Positions 20,871 through 29,853 of a stretch of 41,567 nucleotides of DNA are shown piece by piece. The DNA lies in the IMG/VR virus record IMGVR_UViG_3300027770_002285, positions 1 to 41,567 of that record. One strand, 5' to 3'. This DNA comes from a virus. Made by a program: the position numbers and the translations under genes. Each line of letters begins with the position of its first letter. Within the stretch, counting starts at the first letter, position 1. Under the pieces are notes generated by a model. The model had not been told where the DNA came from. It saw only the letters and a program-made list of their open reading frames with translations, and did no database searches.

Positions 20871-20897
20871 GCCCCAACAATAGAGTGGGGCTTTTTT
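20871..20897 (+). terminator. Intrinsic terminator of the + strand island
   Basis: GCCCCA and TGGGGC form a 6-bp GC-rich stem with a 9-nt loop, followed by six Ts. The convergent peptidase gene begins its 3' end at 20906. Confidence 0.9.
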
Positions 20898-20905
20898 ACG
20901 ACTGT

Positions 20906-21316
20906 TTAGATCGGGCGACTACGTAGGAATTCAGGATAGCGTTTATTGAAGTGACGCATGATAACGCCTGCTATCTCATGTGCTTGATTTTCTTCAGGAC
21001 TACCAGTAGCACCACTTTCGTCGTTTAGTTCATTACGCATATCTTGTCTAAAATGAACTAATTCGTGTGCAACTGTGCGTAAAATATCTACAGGATGACG
21101 GTTAAGAATAGCAACATGTAGAGTATTCTCACCATTAACATACATACCAAAACTTGGTTGATTACCTGTACCTGTTTGTATATCAGGTTCAAAATTCATC
21201 TTAGGCAATCTATCAATTTCTAATACTTCCATAGCCAGAGGAAGGAACTTCTTAAACATCTCAACGAATGTTGCCCGTGATTCTTGCCCTTCAACTAATA
21301 GCTCTGTAATTTTCAT
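20906..21316 (-). CDS. HExxH zinc peptidase with capsid-targeting-like leader, 136 aa
   Basis: The protein holds VAHELVHFRQD (H84-E85-x-x-H88), the gluzincin zinc motif, and downstream glutamates in SPEENQAHEIAG (108-114) that could supply the third ligand. The size fits the minimal 'minigluzincin' type. The central beta segment (PSFGMYVNGENTLHVAILNRHP) forms the expected edge strand before the helix. The first residues, MKITELLVEG, resemble the leader of T4 internal proteins, which is cut after an L/I-x-E by the prohead protease. If so, the enzyme may be packaged and injected. CTAAATA ends only 4 nt before the ATG and no ribosome site is visible. Confidence 0.75.
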   Translation of the reverse strand: MKITELLVEGQESRATFVEMFKKFLPLAMEVLEIDRLPKMNFEPDIQTGTGNQPSFGMYVNGENTLHVAILNRHPVDILRTVAHELVHFRQDMRNELNDESGATGSPEENQAHEIAGVIMRHFNKRYPEFLRSRPI

Positions 21317-21420
21317 ACTGTATTTAGTGCCGGTGACTTTATCCGGCGCTCACTACGCGGAGCAGTCCAATTGTGCGGACGCCTTTGCCGTGGCTTCCAA
21401 CGGAACCTAAGGTAGGTGTT
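21317..21420 (-). other. Structured non-coding stretch after the nuclease gene
   Basis: About 100 nt, more GC-rich than its surroundings, with several short inverted repeats: GCCGG/CCGGC, GGCG/CGCC, GTCC/GGAC, CCTA/TAGG. It contains CTAAATA (21327-21321) immediately before the peptidase gene. It could be a terminator/processing region or a small RNA. No tRNA can be folded from it. Confidence 0.35.
21321..21327 (-). promoter_or_regulatory. Late-promoter-like CTAAATA
   Basis: CTAAATA ends 4 nt upstream of the peptidase ATG. If used, the mRNA would start at or within the first codons, so either the message is leaderless or this copy is not a promoter. Confidence 0.3.
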
Positions 21421-21504
21421 CTATACTGGACTATATGGATTACGTGTCCGATCCGTTCCATCGTCCTCCGGGTATACCGGATAATCATTTGGGTTATTCT
21501 GCAT
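21421..21504 (-). CDS. Possible 27-aa peptide overlapping the nuclease gene
   Basis: The ATG at 21504 lies 11 nt inside the 3' end of the nuclease gene, in another frame. It reads MQNNPNDYPVYPEDDGTDRTR and six more residues (NPYSPV) to TAG. The composition (Pro, Asp, Asn, Tyr) looks coding rather than random, but there is no conserved motif and the ribosome site is weak (TGGTAAA). Confidence 0.3.
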   Translation of the reverse strand: MQNNPNDYPVYPEDDGTDRTRNPYSPV

Positions 21505-22309
21505 TTTTACCACATTTTTGGCGTTTCATAGTCGTGAGTTTTCCAAAATCCACGGGCCATTCTCCGCCGGGATTTAGTTCTGTAGCATTTGGTGGGAAGG
21601 CAAAGTTAACGCCTGCTTCTTGTTCAATTAAATTAATTGGTACACGGAATACTTTTAAGTCATTTCCTAAGTTAGGATAAGGTGCGGTATGTGGAAATAG
21701 CCATCCTGCCATAGCACCTGTGTTATTATTGATTACTATTTTATAATATTTGTGTGGAACAATAACTCCATTGCCGATTACTTTATCACCAGCGCCATAT
21801 ATAGCGCCAACGTATATCGTAAACCCTTGGTTCAATTGTACCGCCCAACCACGAATTGAAGTTTCCAGTAATTTCCAGATCCCACGATTTAGGCTTCCAG
21901 CCTGGGGATACATGTTTGTCATCAAAAAACTTTCATACTCCACTTGCTGACTCCAACTTAGATCGCCGTCTGGAGCCGCGTGTCCTTTATCGTAGCCTGT
22001 TCCAGCATAGTCATCTGGACGAGCACCACCCTTGATACTTTGATCGGCTACGAAGGCATTGGTACGTGGAAAGCAACCGAGTGCATTTTGTGGTAGTAAT
22101 GTATATGCTACGTATACTGGAATCTTAACAGGTGCGTCATAGGCCACAAGATATGCTTCACGGCAAATAGGTTGTGCTGCTCTTTGTGTTTGTGCAAATC
22201 CGTATGGACTATGAATTTGGCATGCCTGTGGTGGTAACGGGGGACGTTGATCCCAGGCGTTTGCTAACCCTGCTAAAAGCAGTAGAGCAACGGTTAATAG
22301 TTTTTTCAT
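21494..22309 (-). CDS. Exported DNA/RNA non-specific endonuclease (NucA/EndA type), 271 aa
   Basis: A signal peptide (MKKLLTVALLLLAGLANA) gives a mature enzyme of about 250 residues. The active site of the beta-beta-alpha-metal family is present: YDKGHAAP (H110 as general base; Lys replaces the usual Arg of DRGH), TNMYPQ (N132) and LNRGIWKLLE (N141 as Mg ligand, W145, E149). Paired cysteines (C30/C49, C79/C266) suggest disulfides and a periplasmic or extracellular location. It would degrade DNA and RNA outside the cytoplasm. ATAAATA lies 22 nt upstream; AGGA precedes the ATG. Confidence 0.9.
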   Translation of the reverse strand: MKKLLTVALLLLAGLANAWDQRPPLPPQACQIHSPYGFAQTQRAAQPICREAYLVAYDAPVKIPVYVAYTLLPQNALGCFPRTNAFVADQSIKGGARPDDYAGTGYDKGHAAPDGDLSWSQQVEYESFLMTNMYPQAGSLNRGIWKLLETSIRGWAVQLNQGFTIYVGAIYGAGDKVIGNGVIVPHKYYKIVINNNTGAMAGWLFPHTAPYPNLGNDLKVFRVPINLIEQEAGVNFAFPPNATELNPGGEWPVDFGKLTTMKRQKCGKNAE

Positions 22310-22330
22310 GGTAGTCCTTTAAACTACCAT

Positions 22331-22337
22331 TATTTAT
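22331..22337 (-). promoter_or_regulatory. Late-promoter-like ATAAATA
   Basis: CATAAATAAT 21 nt upstream of the exported nuclease gene. It sits at the very end of the preceding gene. Confidence 0.5.
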
Positions 22338-22338
22338 G

Positions 22339-25300
22339 TTATCTACGCACGAAATGATAATCACCATCAGGACCATTGTTACAAAATAATCCAAGACAAT
22401 CAAATCCCTGATCGTGCATATATTTTATAACCTCGTCGCGCAATGGAGCACCTTTATTATACTCAACCACCTGTAGTTCTAATATGATGTGTTTGATATT
22501 TCTTATGGTTTCCATTGCGCCTTTAAGAACATCCAATTCAGCACCTTGAACATCCATTTTAATTAGATCAGGCAACGGTAATGCTTTCAATCTAACTATA
22601 GCATCAAGCGTTACTGATCTTAATTTGCGTCGATGAGATTCATTATACAATTTAGATGCATCAGGATTAATATCGGGATTTTCTCTATAATAACTGCTAC
22701 CAGCTGGGTGATAATCATTTTGATAGAAATCTATTTCTTTACCGGTTTCATTACTAAGCACCCCTATATGATATTTAAATCCTCGTTCAGCATATAAGAA
22801 TTCGCAATCTTTCACTGCTTCAAACAATACATAGTCTGCATTGGGCCAAACACGTTGAGCTTCGTTAGTCCAGTGTAATACAGATGCTCCTAAATCATAT
22901 ATAACTTTTGGATCAACTCCTGTTTCCTTCATTTTAGCGAGATAATTTATATGATCAGTTGGAAGTAATCTCTGACTTTCAAGGTTCCTCAATCTTGATT
23001 TAATATCGGTTGTTTCATCACTCTCTATTACCGGAATATTTGTATCTACATTAAATGTAAAACTGCCTGTATGTCTACATAAAATATTAGGATCTGCCCA
23101 AATTCTAAAACCTTTGTCTTTGGCCTTTCTACAGAAGTCAACATCTTCGGAGACTGTATCGTTCATTGAGATAGCACTATAGTATTTGAATTGTGGATAT
23201 CCTATAGCCTTCATGACTTCTGCCTTGACTAATACACATCCAAATCCACATCCGGCAATCTCAACCAATGTCCTACCTTTTAATTTTCCATAAGGCATAT
23301 TAGTAACGCCACCAGTTGGGGTTGGTTCATAAATTTCGAGTATGTGTTGTCCTGGTTTTCTCTGTATATATAGTCCACTGACCACATCTTTATCATGTGA
23401 TAATAATCTTGTTAATGTGTCAGGAGAGAATGAAATATCACTGTCCACAGAGAACAGATAATCATAACCATTAACTACCCAATCTGCTATAAGATTTCTA
23501 ACCTGATCTATATTGTATCCAAAGAAGTATTGAAAATCTGCCTTGTATCCTGCTGGAATAACAAGATCATATATACTCTTAAATGTGTCAGGTTCGATAT
23601 TTCTGGCAGTTGGAATACCTATCAATATTCTTTTTGTAACAGGGGGTGCTACAACAGGATTAGGTACTTCTACTGCCGTTACCTGGGCAATCCTTTGTTC
23701 ATTTATTTTATGCTTGATATCGTTGTATATCATTCGTTCACGTTCTAAAAATCCACCAGTTATATCGGTGTCGGATGTAGTAACGGCAAATTGTGTAAAG
23801 TGGTCCATGTTTGTTATAAGATAATTTATTTTTCCATTTGTCAATTGCAAATTGAATATGAAGTCGTCGCCGAAATATATTTCAAGCCCTTCGGGTATAT
23901 CAGTCCATGCATCTTTATGTAAGAACATAAGAGATCCAAACCCATATGTATGTTGACCTGTCCAAGGTATTATATCAATGCTTTTATCTGTTACAGGAAC
24001 TTGATCAAAGTCCGACACTCCGGGACATAATCCAAATACTCCAACATCCCCTGACAGTAGATATTGTAACCGAGTGAAAATTAATGTGTCAAAAACAACA
24101 TCATCATTAACTATGCAGAGACGGTCATTCTTTGATAAATTTACTCCAATGTTCCATGCAGGATTTACATAGATGTTTTTTCCATAGTTCAATACTTTAA
24201 TCTTCGAATTAGATAATACTGCCGACTCTGGAGTATGTGTTTCATCGTTATTGATAATGATAATTTCACCAACTGATGGGCAATCACATAATGTTTGTAA
24301 GAATCCTAAAAATTGATCTGCGACACGCCACATAGTAGGAACGACAACAGAATATTTTTCTATCCTATTCTTATTAACGATTTGACGAGCATTTTTATTT
24401 TGTTCTTCTCCATTGACTTTATAATCATTTAAAGGACTGGCATCATTATAATTATAGACGATATCTTGTAGACATTTAACCTTGTTGGGATCTGCTGCTT
24501 CTATCAATGCATAGAATACACTACCATCTCCGCCGGCTTTATACCATTGTCCTTTATCATCTTTAAATTGACTGTCATTGATGTCATTCAATAATTCTTT
24601 GCGGAATGTACGTAAATGTGTATAAGGTAAAATCCAATTGAAATGATGTTGTCTGTATAATCTTTTTTGTTTTATTTCATCTGGATAGGGTTGACTGATC
24701 AATGGAATATTATCGACCATGCTCCAGCATGATCCATATGCGAAATCAGTTGTTCCATCGTAAATTGAGTTGTAACGAGATAAAATCGTATTGTCGTTGA
24801 CAAGACTGTCATCACCATCAAGTAACATCACAAGTGAATCATCACTAACTAACAATCTAATATTTTCAATTTGGTTTCTGACCGCACCGACATTTTCAGT
24901 ATTTGAAATTAAAGTAAATTTATTTCTTATATCCTCAGGCAATGATAGAATAGTAGACCTGGCTATTTCTACCGTATTATCAGTACTGTTATCATCTATA
25001 AGAATGTGTTGATAATTATTGTAGTCTTGTGTGGCTACACTGATAATACAACGATTGATATATTCAGCACAGTTGTAGAAGGCACTAACAATCGCAATCT
25101 TCTGCTCGTTACCGGTTTTATAATTTTCTAATTCAATGGTATTATGGAATTTTCTGTTCCAAATTTTGTGTACTCTACGATTGATCTCGGATACCTTGCG
25201 ATAATCATTTCTTGACAAATATTTGCCCAGACGCTTACCTATCAATTGTTTCCATTGTAGAGCCACACTATCCCACCCTGCTACATCTTTAACTATATTA

Positions 25301-26427
25301 CAATAATATTGTTTCTGTTGATGTAGGTATTTGTTGTTGTAGGCCTGTACGGTCATCGCTACAAATTGTTCCACTTGCTGGGGTGTATTGATATCAGGGA
25401 ACAATCCATTTGGCTCTATAGCATAATCAATATGATAACATGCTCCCTCTAATGCGATTTCTTCCAATGCACCAAATCTACAGGTCAATACAGGTGTATT
25501 GTATAACAGACTTTCTAATGTTGATATACCAAACGTCTCAGGAAATGCTGCTGGATATATCATAAAATTAGCAACAGTCAATATGTCAGCTATTTCACGT
25601 TGAGGAATCACTCCTGTAAACTCTATACCCATGTCCGCTAATTTAGGATCAGCTGCCATTACTCGCCAATCTTTTTCCTGTTGATCGGGTTCTGAGTTGT
25701 TACTAAATCTATAGTAGCCGCCGATGACTTTTAATTTTGCAGTAGGGATATGTCTTTTAACATGTGGCCATATGAGATTAACCAAAGGTATCATACCTTT
25801 AGTCACACTGGCATTATAAACAAACAAATCGGGATCTTTGGCAGTGATGTCCACTTCACTACGATAGTTCTTAGCACCATTACGTGTGATAAACATCTTA
25901 CGTTTCAGCACTTCAAAGTTACGTCTACGTCCATGATGGCAGTTGGCTACATATGTTAGATGGAAATCGCTCAGTGTGAATACATCTGTAATTCGATCGG
26001 CCACGACTAATTCTTCTATTAGGTTATCGCCTAAACAGAATGTATCATGCATCCAGAGTATACGCATTTTGCATTTACTCATAATACGATTATATAAATC
26101 CATATTGCGGAATGGATTGGCTCTGTAGTCTCCTAATTTATCATAGTCGTTAGGATCGGTAAATGGTATTATTGTTCTTGAGCTTATCACCACATCAAAC
26201 TGATGGTCTTTTGCTAAATCACTGAGTGGAACATATTTTACGCGATCGTAAACCCCCGGTCGTGCATGATCCAACTCGCAATTATTAAACACAGTGACTT
26301 CAAAACCAATCTGTGCTAATTCTCGGGCCATAAGTGTCACTGCACTTTCACTACCTCCAAGCCCCCTGGTGTCTATGGTAGTACCATCATATGGTATACC
26401 AATAATATCTATAATAGCAAGTTTCAT
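22339..26427 (-). CDS. Five-domain glycosyltransferase/FkbM methyltransferase fusion, 1362 aa
   Basis: Residues 1-400 form a GT-B glycosyltransferase of GT4 type, with LGGSES (23-28) and the E-x7-E of PETFGISTLE (E297, E305). Residues 440-690 are a GT-A domain of GT2 type (SAFYNCAEYI, IDDNSTDNT, LLDGDDS at 535-541). Residues 690-905 are a second GT2-like domain (VVVPTMWR, NNDETH, VNDDVVF at 773-779). Residues 930-1130 are a third GT-A-like domain (IGIPTARNIE, SVDSDISF at 993-1000). Residues 1175-1362 are an FkbM-type SAM-dependent methyltransferase (IYDLGAS, FEAV, KMDVQGAELDVLKG). It can thus in principle transfer several sugars and methylate the product. It has its own sigma70-like promoter 10 nt upstream and sits between tail-fibre genes. 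The target (fibre, DNA or surface glycan) is unknown. Confidence 0.88.
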   Translation of the reverse strand: MKLAIIDIIGIPYDGTTIDTRGLGGSESAVTLMARELAQIGFEVTVFNNCELDHARPGVYDRVKYVPLSDLAKDHQFDVVISSRTIIPFTDPNDYDKLGDYRANPFRNMDLYNRIMSKCKMRILWMHDTFCLGDNLIEELVVADRITDVFTLSDFHLTYVANCHHGRRRNFEVLKRKMFITRNGAKNYRSEVDITAKDPDLFVYNASVTKGMIPLVNLIWPHVKRHIPTAKLKVIGGYYRFSNNSEPDQQEKDWRVMAADPKLADMGIEFTGVIPQREIADILTVANFMIYPAAFPETFGISTLESLLYNTPVLTCRFGALEEIALEGACYHIDYAIEPNGLFPDINTPQQVEQFVAMTVQAYNNKYLHQQKQYYCNIVKDVAGWDSVALQWKQLIGKRLGKYLSRNDYRKVSEINRRVHKIWNRKFHNTIELENYKTGNEQKIAIVSAFYNCAEYINRCIISVATQDYNNYQHILIDDNSTDNTVEIARSTILSLPEDIRNKFTLISNTENVGAVRNQIENIRLLVSDDSLVMLLDGDDSLVNDNTILSRYNSIYDGTTDFAYGSCWSMVDNIPLISQPYPDEIKQKRLYRQHHFNWILPYTHLRTFRKELLNDINDSQFKDDKGQWYKAGGDGSVFYALIEAADPNKVKCLQDIVYNYNDASPLNDYKVNGEEQNKNARQIVNKNRIEKYSVVVPTMWRVADQFLGFLQTLCDCPSVGEIIIINNDETHTPESAVLSNSKIKVLNYGKNIYVNPAWNIGVNLSKNDRLCIVNDDVVFDTLIFTRLQYLLSGDVGVFGLCPGVSDFDQVPVTDKSIDIIPWTGQHTYGFGSLMFLHKDAWTDIPEGLEIYFGDDFIFNLQLTNGKINYLITNMDHFTQFAVTTSDTDITGGFLERERMIYNDIKHKINEQRIAQVTAVEVPNPVVAPPVTKRILIGIPTARNIEPDTFKSIYDLVIPAGYKADFQYFFGYNIDQVRNLIADWVVNGYDYLFSVDSDISFSPDTLTRLLSHDKDVVSGLYIQRKPGQHILEIYEPTPTGGVTNMPYGKLKGRTLVEIAGCGFGCVLVKAEVMKAIGYPQFKYYSAISMNDTVSEDVDFCRKAKDKGFRIWADPNILCRHTGSFTFNVDTNIPVIESDETTDIKSRLRNLESQRLLPTDHINYLAKMKETGVDPKVIYDLGASVLHWTNEAQRVWPNADYVLFEAVKDCEFLYAERGFKYHIGVLSNETGKEIDFYQNDYHPAGSSYYRENPDINPDASKLYNESHRRKLRSVTLDAIVRLKALPLPDLIKMDVQGAELDVLKGAMETIRNIKHIILELQVVEYNKGAPLRDEVIKYMHDQGFDCLGLFCNNGPDGDYHFVRR

Positions 26428-26436
26428 ATGCTATTA

Positions 26437-26464
26437 ATTATACATTATTAGATCAACATGTCAA
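26437..26464 (-). promoter_or_regulatory. Consensus sigma70 promoter of the glycosyltransferase fusion
   Basis: TTGACA (26464-26459), 16-nt spacer, TATAAT (26442-26437): both hexamers are perfect. Only 9 nt separate the -10 box from the ATG at 26427, so the leader would be 0-3 nt. No ribosome site is visible. Confidence 0.8.
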
Positions 26465-26490
26465 GGATATTGATTTATAATTTACCAAAT

Positions 26491-29466
26491 TTATTTTATT
26501 GGTATACTGGTTGGGGGTGTAAAGGTGCTGGTTGTATATCTGGCCATTTTAGTGAGTCTAACGTCGTCGACATATCCAGAAAAAGAACGGGCTCCACTGG
26601 AGAAATATGGATAGTATCCAACATAGAAGCTGGAGGTAGTCGTTTGTAATGCAGTGGTACCGGCAGATGCTGTTACTTTTGACACCCCGTTGATAAACAG
26701 AGAGATCGTACCATTATATCTAACTAACGCAAGATGTGTCCATACATTGATAGTTGGTATAACAGTAGAATTTAATGTATACGTCCAAGATCCACCACCT
26801 GTTGCGAAATAAGCATAAATTATATTAGTCGTTTCTGTAATTAATATCCATCCATTGGTATCTGCTAAACCGGTATTGGCCAGCAACGGTTGATATCCAG
26901 CAGTATTGGTAGTAAAGTAAAACCATCCTTCTGCTGTGAAATTACCTGCACTAAAATTTGCAACCGAAATATTTGTTGCTCTTAATGCAGTAGAAATAAC
27001 ACCATTAAAATACATACTTTTTGAATATAAAACATTTCTTCTTACGGTAGCAGTTGAAAGAGTAGCAGCATTTACCGTAGCAATACTGATATTTCCTCTT
27101 TGATCAATTATACCAGCATTGGTAAAATTCAGTAATAATGAAGTTGCTGTAGAAGTGTTGATAGGTCTTAATGGTGAGAGTGGCGGACTAAAATATACAG
27201 TACCAGTGGTATGACCTACTGGATAAACAAGACTATTTGTTACCCTAAAATTACTCATATATCCAGTAAAATAGCCATCAGCACCACTATTAATAGTGCC
27301 TACATCAAAATTTGATCCCACAGCATATACACCTGCGGTGCCAGTTGACGAAAGTTTTCCGTTGATATATGCTCTAACAATATAAGGACTAACACTACTA
27401 TATGTAATAACAAGATGGAACCAAGCATTAAGAGGAAACAATCCAGTAATATTTGCACCGGCGCCATCGTTTCCTTGATATCCAAATTTATTCGCATTTA
27501 TATTTCGTATTACATTAACTTCTCCAGTTCCACCATCATATAATCCAATTATTGACGAAAGAAAAGAATATATCCAAGTTTCTATAGTAAGGTCTCCACC
27601 GGCAGTAGCTAATACCCCTGCCCCTGCTTTGCGTAGATAATCCGTGGTACCATTGAAATAAGCAGATCCGCCCTGAACTAAAGAACTATAGGTACCCTGA
27701 GGTGGAAATGGTGAGAAACGATGTATTCTTGGTGTACCAGCAATAGTAAAAGTAGCAGTTGTACCACTTGCATCTACAAATCTACTATTTCCACAAATTA
27801 ACAAACCTGTTTGTGTACTAATAACTGATAATGGTGCAGTGGGAGTAGTAAATGTGGAAGTATAAAGTGCAGTACCTTTTATTATACGTACATTGCTGAT
27901 ATATCCATTAAAATAATCTACAGTTGATATTCTACCTATTTGTACAACAGCACCATCGCCCATGGTAACAGATCCAGTTTGTGTCGCACCTTCTTGTACA
28001 CCATTTAAGAACAATTTCCAACTGCCCACTGATCCTGATAATGCTGCATGATACCAAGTGTTAGCAGCTAATGTAGTAGTTCCAGATATTAAAGTAGTAT
28101 CTCCAGTTAATGCTACTCTCATAACACCGGATAATAATTTAATACTCCATCCAGAACTTCCACTGGCATATTGCGATACTACCGTTTGATTTGTAGTTGC
28201 GGTAGTAGTGGTATAAAACCATGCTTCAGCTGTCATAGGTGATACGGATGCACCAGATCCAAAAGTTAAATTTGTAGTTTGAGGAATACTCAAATAATCA
28301 GTAGTACTATTAAAAAACACGCTCCAATTAGGTCCATATGGACTAAAGGATCCTTGTCCTGGAATACCATTGGGAGTGGTAATAGAAAAATTATTGAAAC
28401 TACTGTCTAAAAATCTGTTGTTAGTTGCAGTTGAAGTTACACTACTTCTATCAGATAAAATCAAGGTGGTATATTTGATATTAGAGTCTTGCAGATTTTC
28501 TTTGTTTGAGAAATAATTTGGATCTTTATATCTTAAAATGACCGCACCAGCGGTAGCGTAAATGCCAGATAATGCACCGGCTACACCGGATCCATATGTT
28601 CCTGTGGTATCAAAAAAGCTAATTGAATTTGTCCCAGCAGCACCCGAAGGAATCGCCGCTGGTGATGGTGATGCTTTGGCTCCACCGGATCCAGTGGTCA
28701 CAGTTGATGTAGATATTCCTGCATAATAATTTCCGCCTCCACTGGCATAAGTCGATGATATCGGAGTACCGGACTGAATTCCTACAAGGCTTTGTCCAAG
28801 TCCACCATAATAACCACCACCGCCACCACCGCCCCCGCCGCCGTCAACAGACCCGCCATAGTTTGCGCCTGCTCCACCTGATAAACTTGTTCCATTTGCA
28901 CCAACCGGTTGATATCCACCACCGGATGCTGGAACATCATTGGCCGATCCTTCGTCAGCACCACCTGCGCCTGCTCCACCACCTGCAACAACCAGATAAC
29001 CGGTTGCGGTATATATTCCACTCCATCCACCGCCACCACCACCACCACCTGATGACGGAATCGTACCGGCATTTCCCCCTGGCCCGCCTCCATTGGTTCC
29101 GCCGGCTCCGCCGCCTGTGCCGATCTGACCTGGACCAAGTCCAGATTGTCCGCCACCACCGACTGCTATAGTGTATGCAGTATACGGTGATATAATCAAA
29201 GTACCGGTGATAACAGCACCTGCGGCGCCGCCCGCGGTACCATTGGCCCCACTATCAGCACCACCCCCACCACCACCTGCACCAATCACTGCTACATTGA
29301 CAATAGAGGTAGATAGAGCATATGGAAAATTTACAGTATAGGTACCAGTGTTTTGAAAAACTAAATTGGTATAACCATCAGATGAATAACTTACTGTCGC
29401 TCCTGTTGGGAGATACTCGTAAAAAAAATATCTTTGTCTTTTAATTATACCAAGGTCGTAGGTCAT
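26491..29466 (-). CDS. Tail fibre with Gly-rich sandwich and three LamG-like domains, 991 aa
   Basis: A short N-terminus with LGIIKRQRYFFYEY is followed by a beta strand region and a long Gly-rich domain (about 55-310, runs such as GAGGGGGGADSG). Such Gly-rich stretches form polyglycine-II type bundles in phage adhesins. Three concanavalin/LamG-like domains follow, each opening with 'FNGTTDYL' and 'T.E.W.Y' and closing with 'F.GY.S..R...G.AlY'. They are typical of carbohydrate-binding fibre tips and are largely paralogous to those in the 1852-aa fibre. The gene starts 2 nt after the 117-aa gene. Confidence 0.85.
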   Translation of the reverse strand: MTYDLGIIKRQRYFFYEYLPTGATVSYSSDGYTNLVFQNTGTYTVNFPYALSTSIVNVAVIGAGGGGGGADSGANGTAGGAAGAVITGTLIISPYTAYTIAVGGGGQSGLGPGQIGTGGGAGGTNGGGPGGNAGTIPSSGGGGGGGGWSGIYTATGYLVVAGGGAGAGGADEGSANDVPASGGGYQPVGANGTSLSGGAGANYGGSVDGGGGGGGGGGYYGGLGQSLVGIQSGTPISSTYASGGGNYYAGISTSTVTTGSGGAKASPSPAAIPSGAAGTNSISFFDTTGTYGSGVAGALSGIYATAGAVILRYKDPNYFSNKENLQDSNIKYTTLILSDRSSVTSTATNNRFLDSSFNNFSITTPNGIPGQGSFSPYGPNWSVFFNSTTDYLSIPQTTNLTFGSGASVSPMTAEAWFYTTTTATTNQTVVSQYASGSSGWSIKLLSGVMRVALTGDTTLISGTTTLAANTWYHAALSGSVGSWKLFLNGVQEGATQTGSVTMGDGAVVQIGRISTVDYFNGYISNVRIIKGTALYTSTFTTPTAPLSVISTQTGLLICGNSRFVDASGTTATFTIAGTPRIHRFSPFPPQGTYSSLVQGGSAYFNGTTDYLRKAGAGVLATAGGDLTIETWIYSFLSSIIGLYDGGTGEVNVIRNINANKFGYQGNDGAGANITGLFPLNAWFHLVITYSSVSPYIVRAYINGKLSSTGTAGVYAVGSNFDVGTINSGADGYFTGYMSNFRVTNSLVYPVGHTTGTVYFSPPLSPLRPINTSTATSLLLNFTNAGIIDQRGNISIATVNAATLSTATVRRNVLYSKSMYFNGVISTALRATNISVANFSAGNFTAEGWFYFTTNTAGYQPLLANTGLADTNGWILITETTNIIYAYFATGGGSWTYTLNSTVIPTINVWTHLALVRYNGTISLFINGVSKVTASAGTTALQTTTSSFYVGYYPYFSSGARSFSGYVDDVRLTKMARYTTSTFTPPTSIPIK

Positions 29467-29468
29467 TT

Positions 29469-29822
29469 TTATTCTGTGGTATTAAGAACCCAATTTTGAA
29501 CGTCTTCATTCCATTCGTACATGGCAATCTCATCTGGAGCGGGTACAGGAGGTTCCCAATTGCAAGTATCTTCATTAAGAATCCAGCTTGGGTATGGTTT
29601 TGGTGGAATAAATGCATCTCTTACAGAGTCATATGTATAACCAGCACCTGCATAGTTTTTACGAAGAGGAGTACCACCTAATCTATGTTGTCCTGCTAAT
29701 GTATTATAACTGGTTTGAACCCAAGATGAAGGATCTCCAAATAATCCAGTATTAATGACGTCTTGCTCTATCACAAGGACTTGAGTGACAATACCATTCT
29801 CGATTTTTGCGAAATGACTCAT
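29469..29822 (-). CDS. Conserved small tail-associated protein, 117 aa
   Basis: MSHFAKIENGIVTQVLVIEQD...WVQTSYNT..G.HR.......LRKNYAGAGYTYDSVRDAFIPPKPYPSW.LNE...W. This order of blocks is highly recurrent in aquatic phages beside tail-fibre genes, where it is annotated as conserved hypothetical or tail-fibre-associated. It lies between two LamG fibres, has GGAGAT before the ATG, and a late-promoter-like ATAAATA 32 nt upstream. A fibre chaperone or baseplate-associated role is likely but unproven. Confidence 0.85.
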   Translation of the reverse strand: MSHFAKIENGIVTQVLVIEQDVINTGLFGDPSSWVQTSYNTLAGQHRLGGTPLRKNYAGAGYTYDSVRDAFIPPKPYPSWILNEDTCNWEPPVPAPDEIAMYEWNEDVQNWVLNTTE

Positions 29823-29853
29823 TGGTTAAATCTCCTTTTATTATAGACTATGA

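Noticed and set aside
22339-26427. Fusion of the five domains being an assembly or frameshift artefact
   Set aside because: The frame is open without interruption for 4.1 kb and the linkers between domains are plausible, so a true fusion is the simpler reading.
28755-29171. His-rich and Val-rich frames in the Gly-rich fibre regions
   Set aside because: They are out-of-frame readings of Gly/Pro-type codon runs, without ribosome sites or conserved content.
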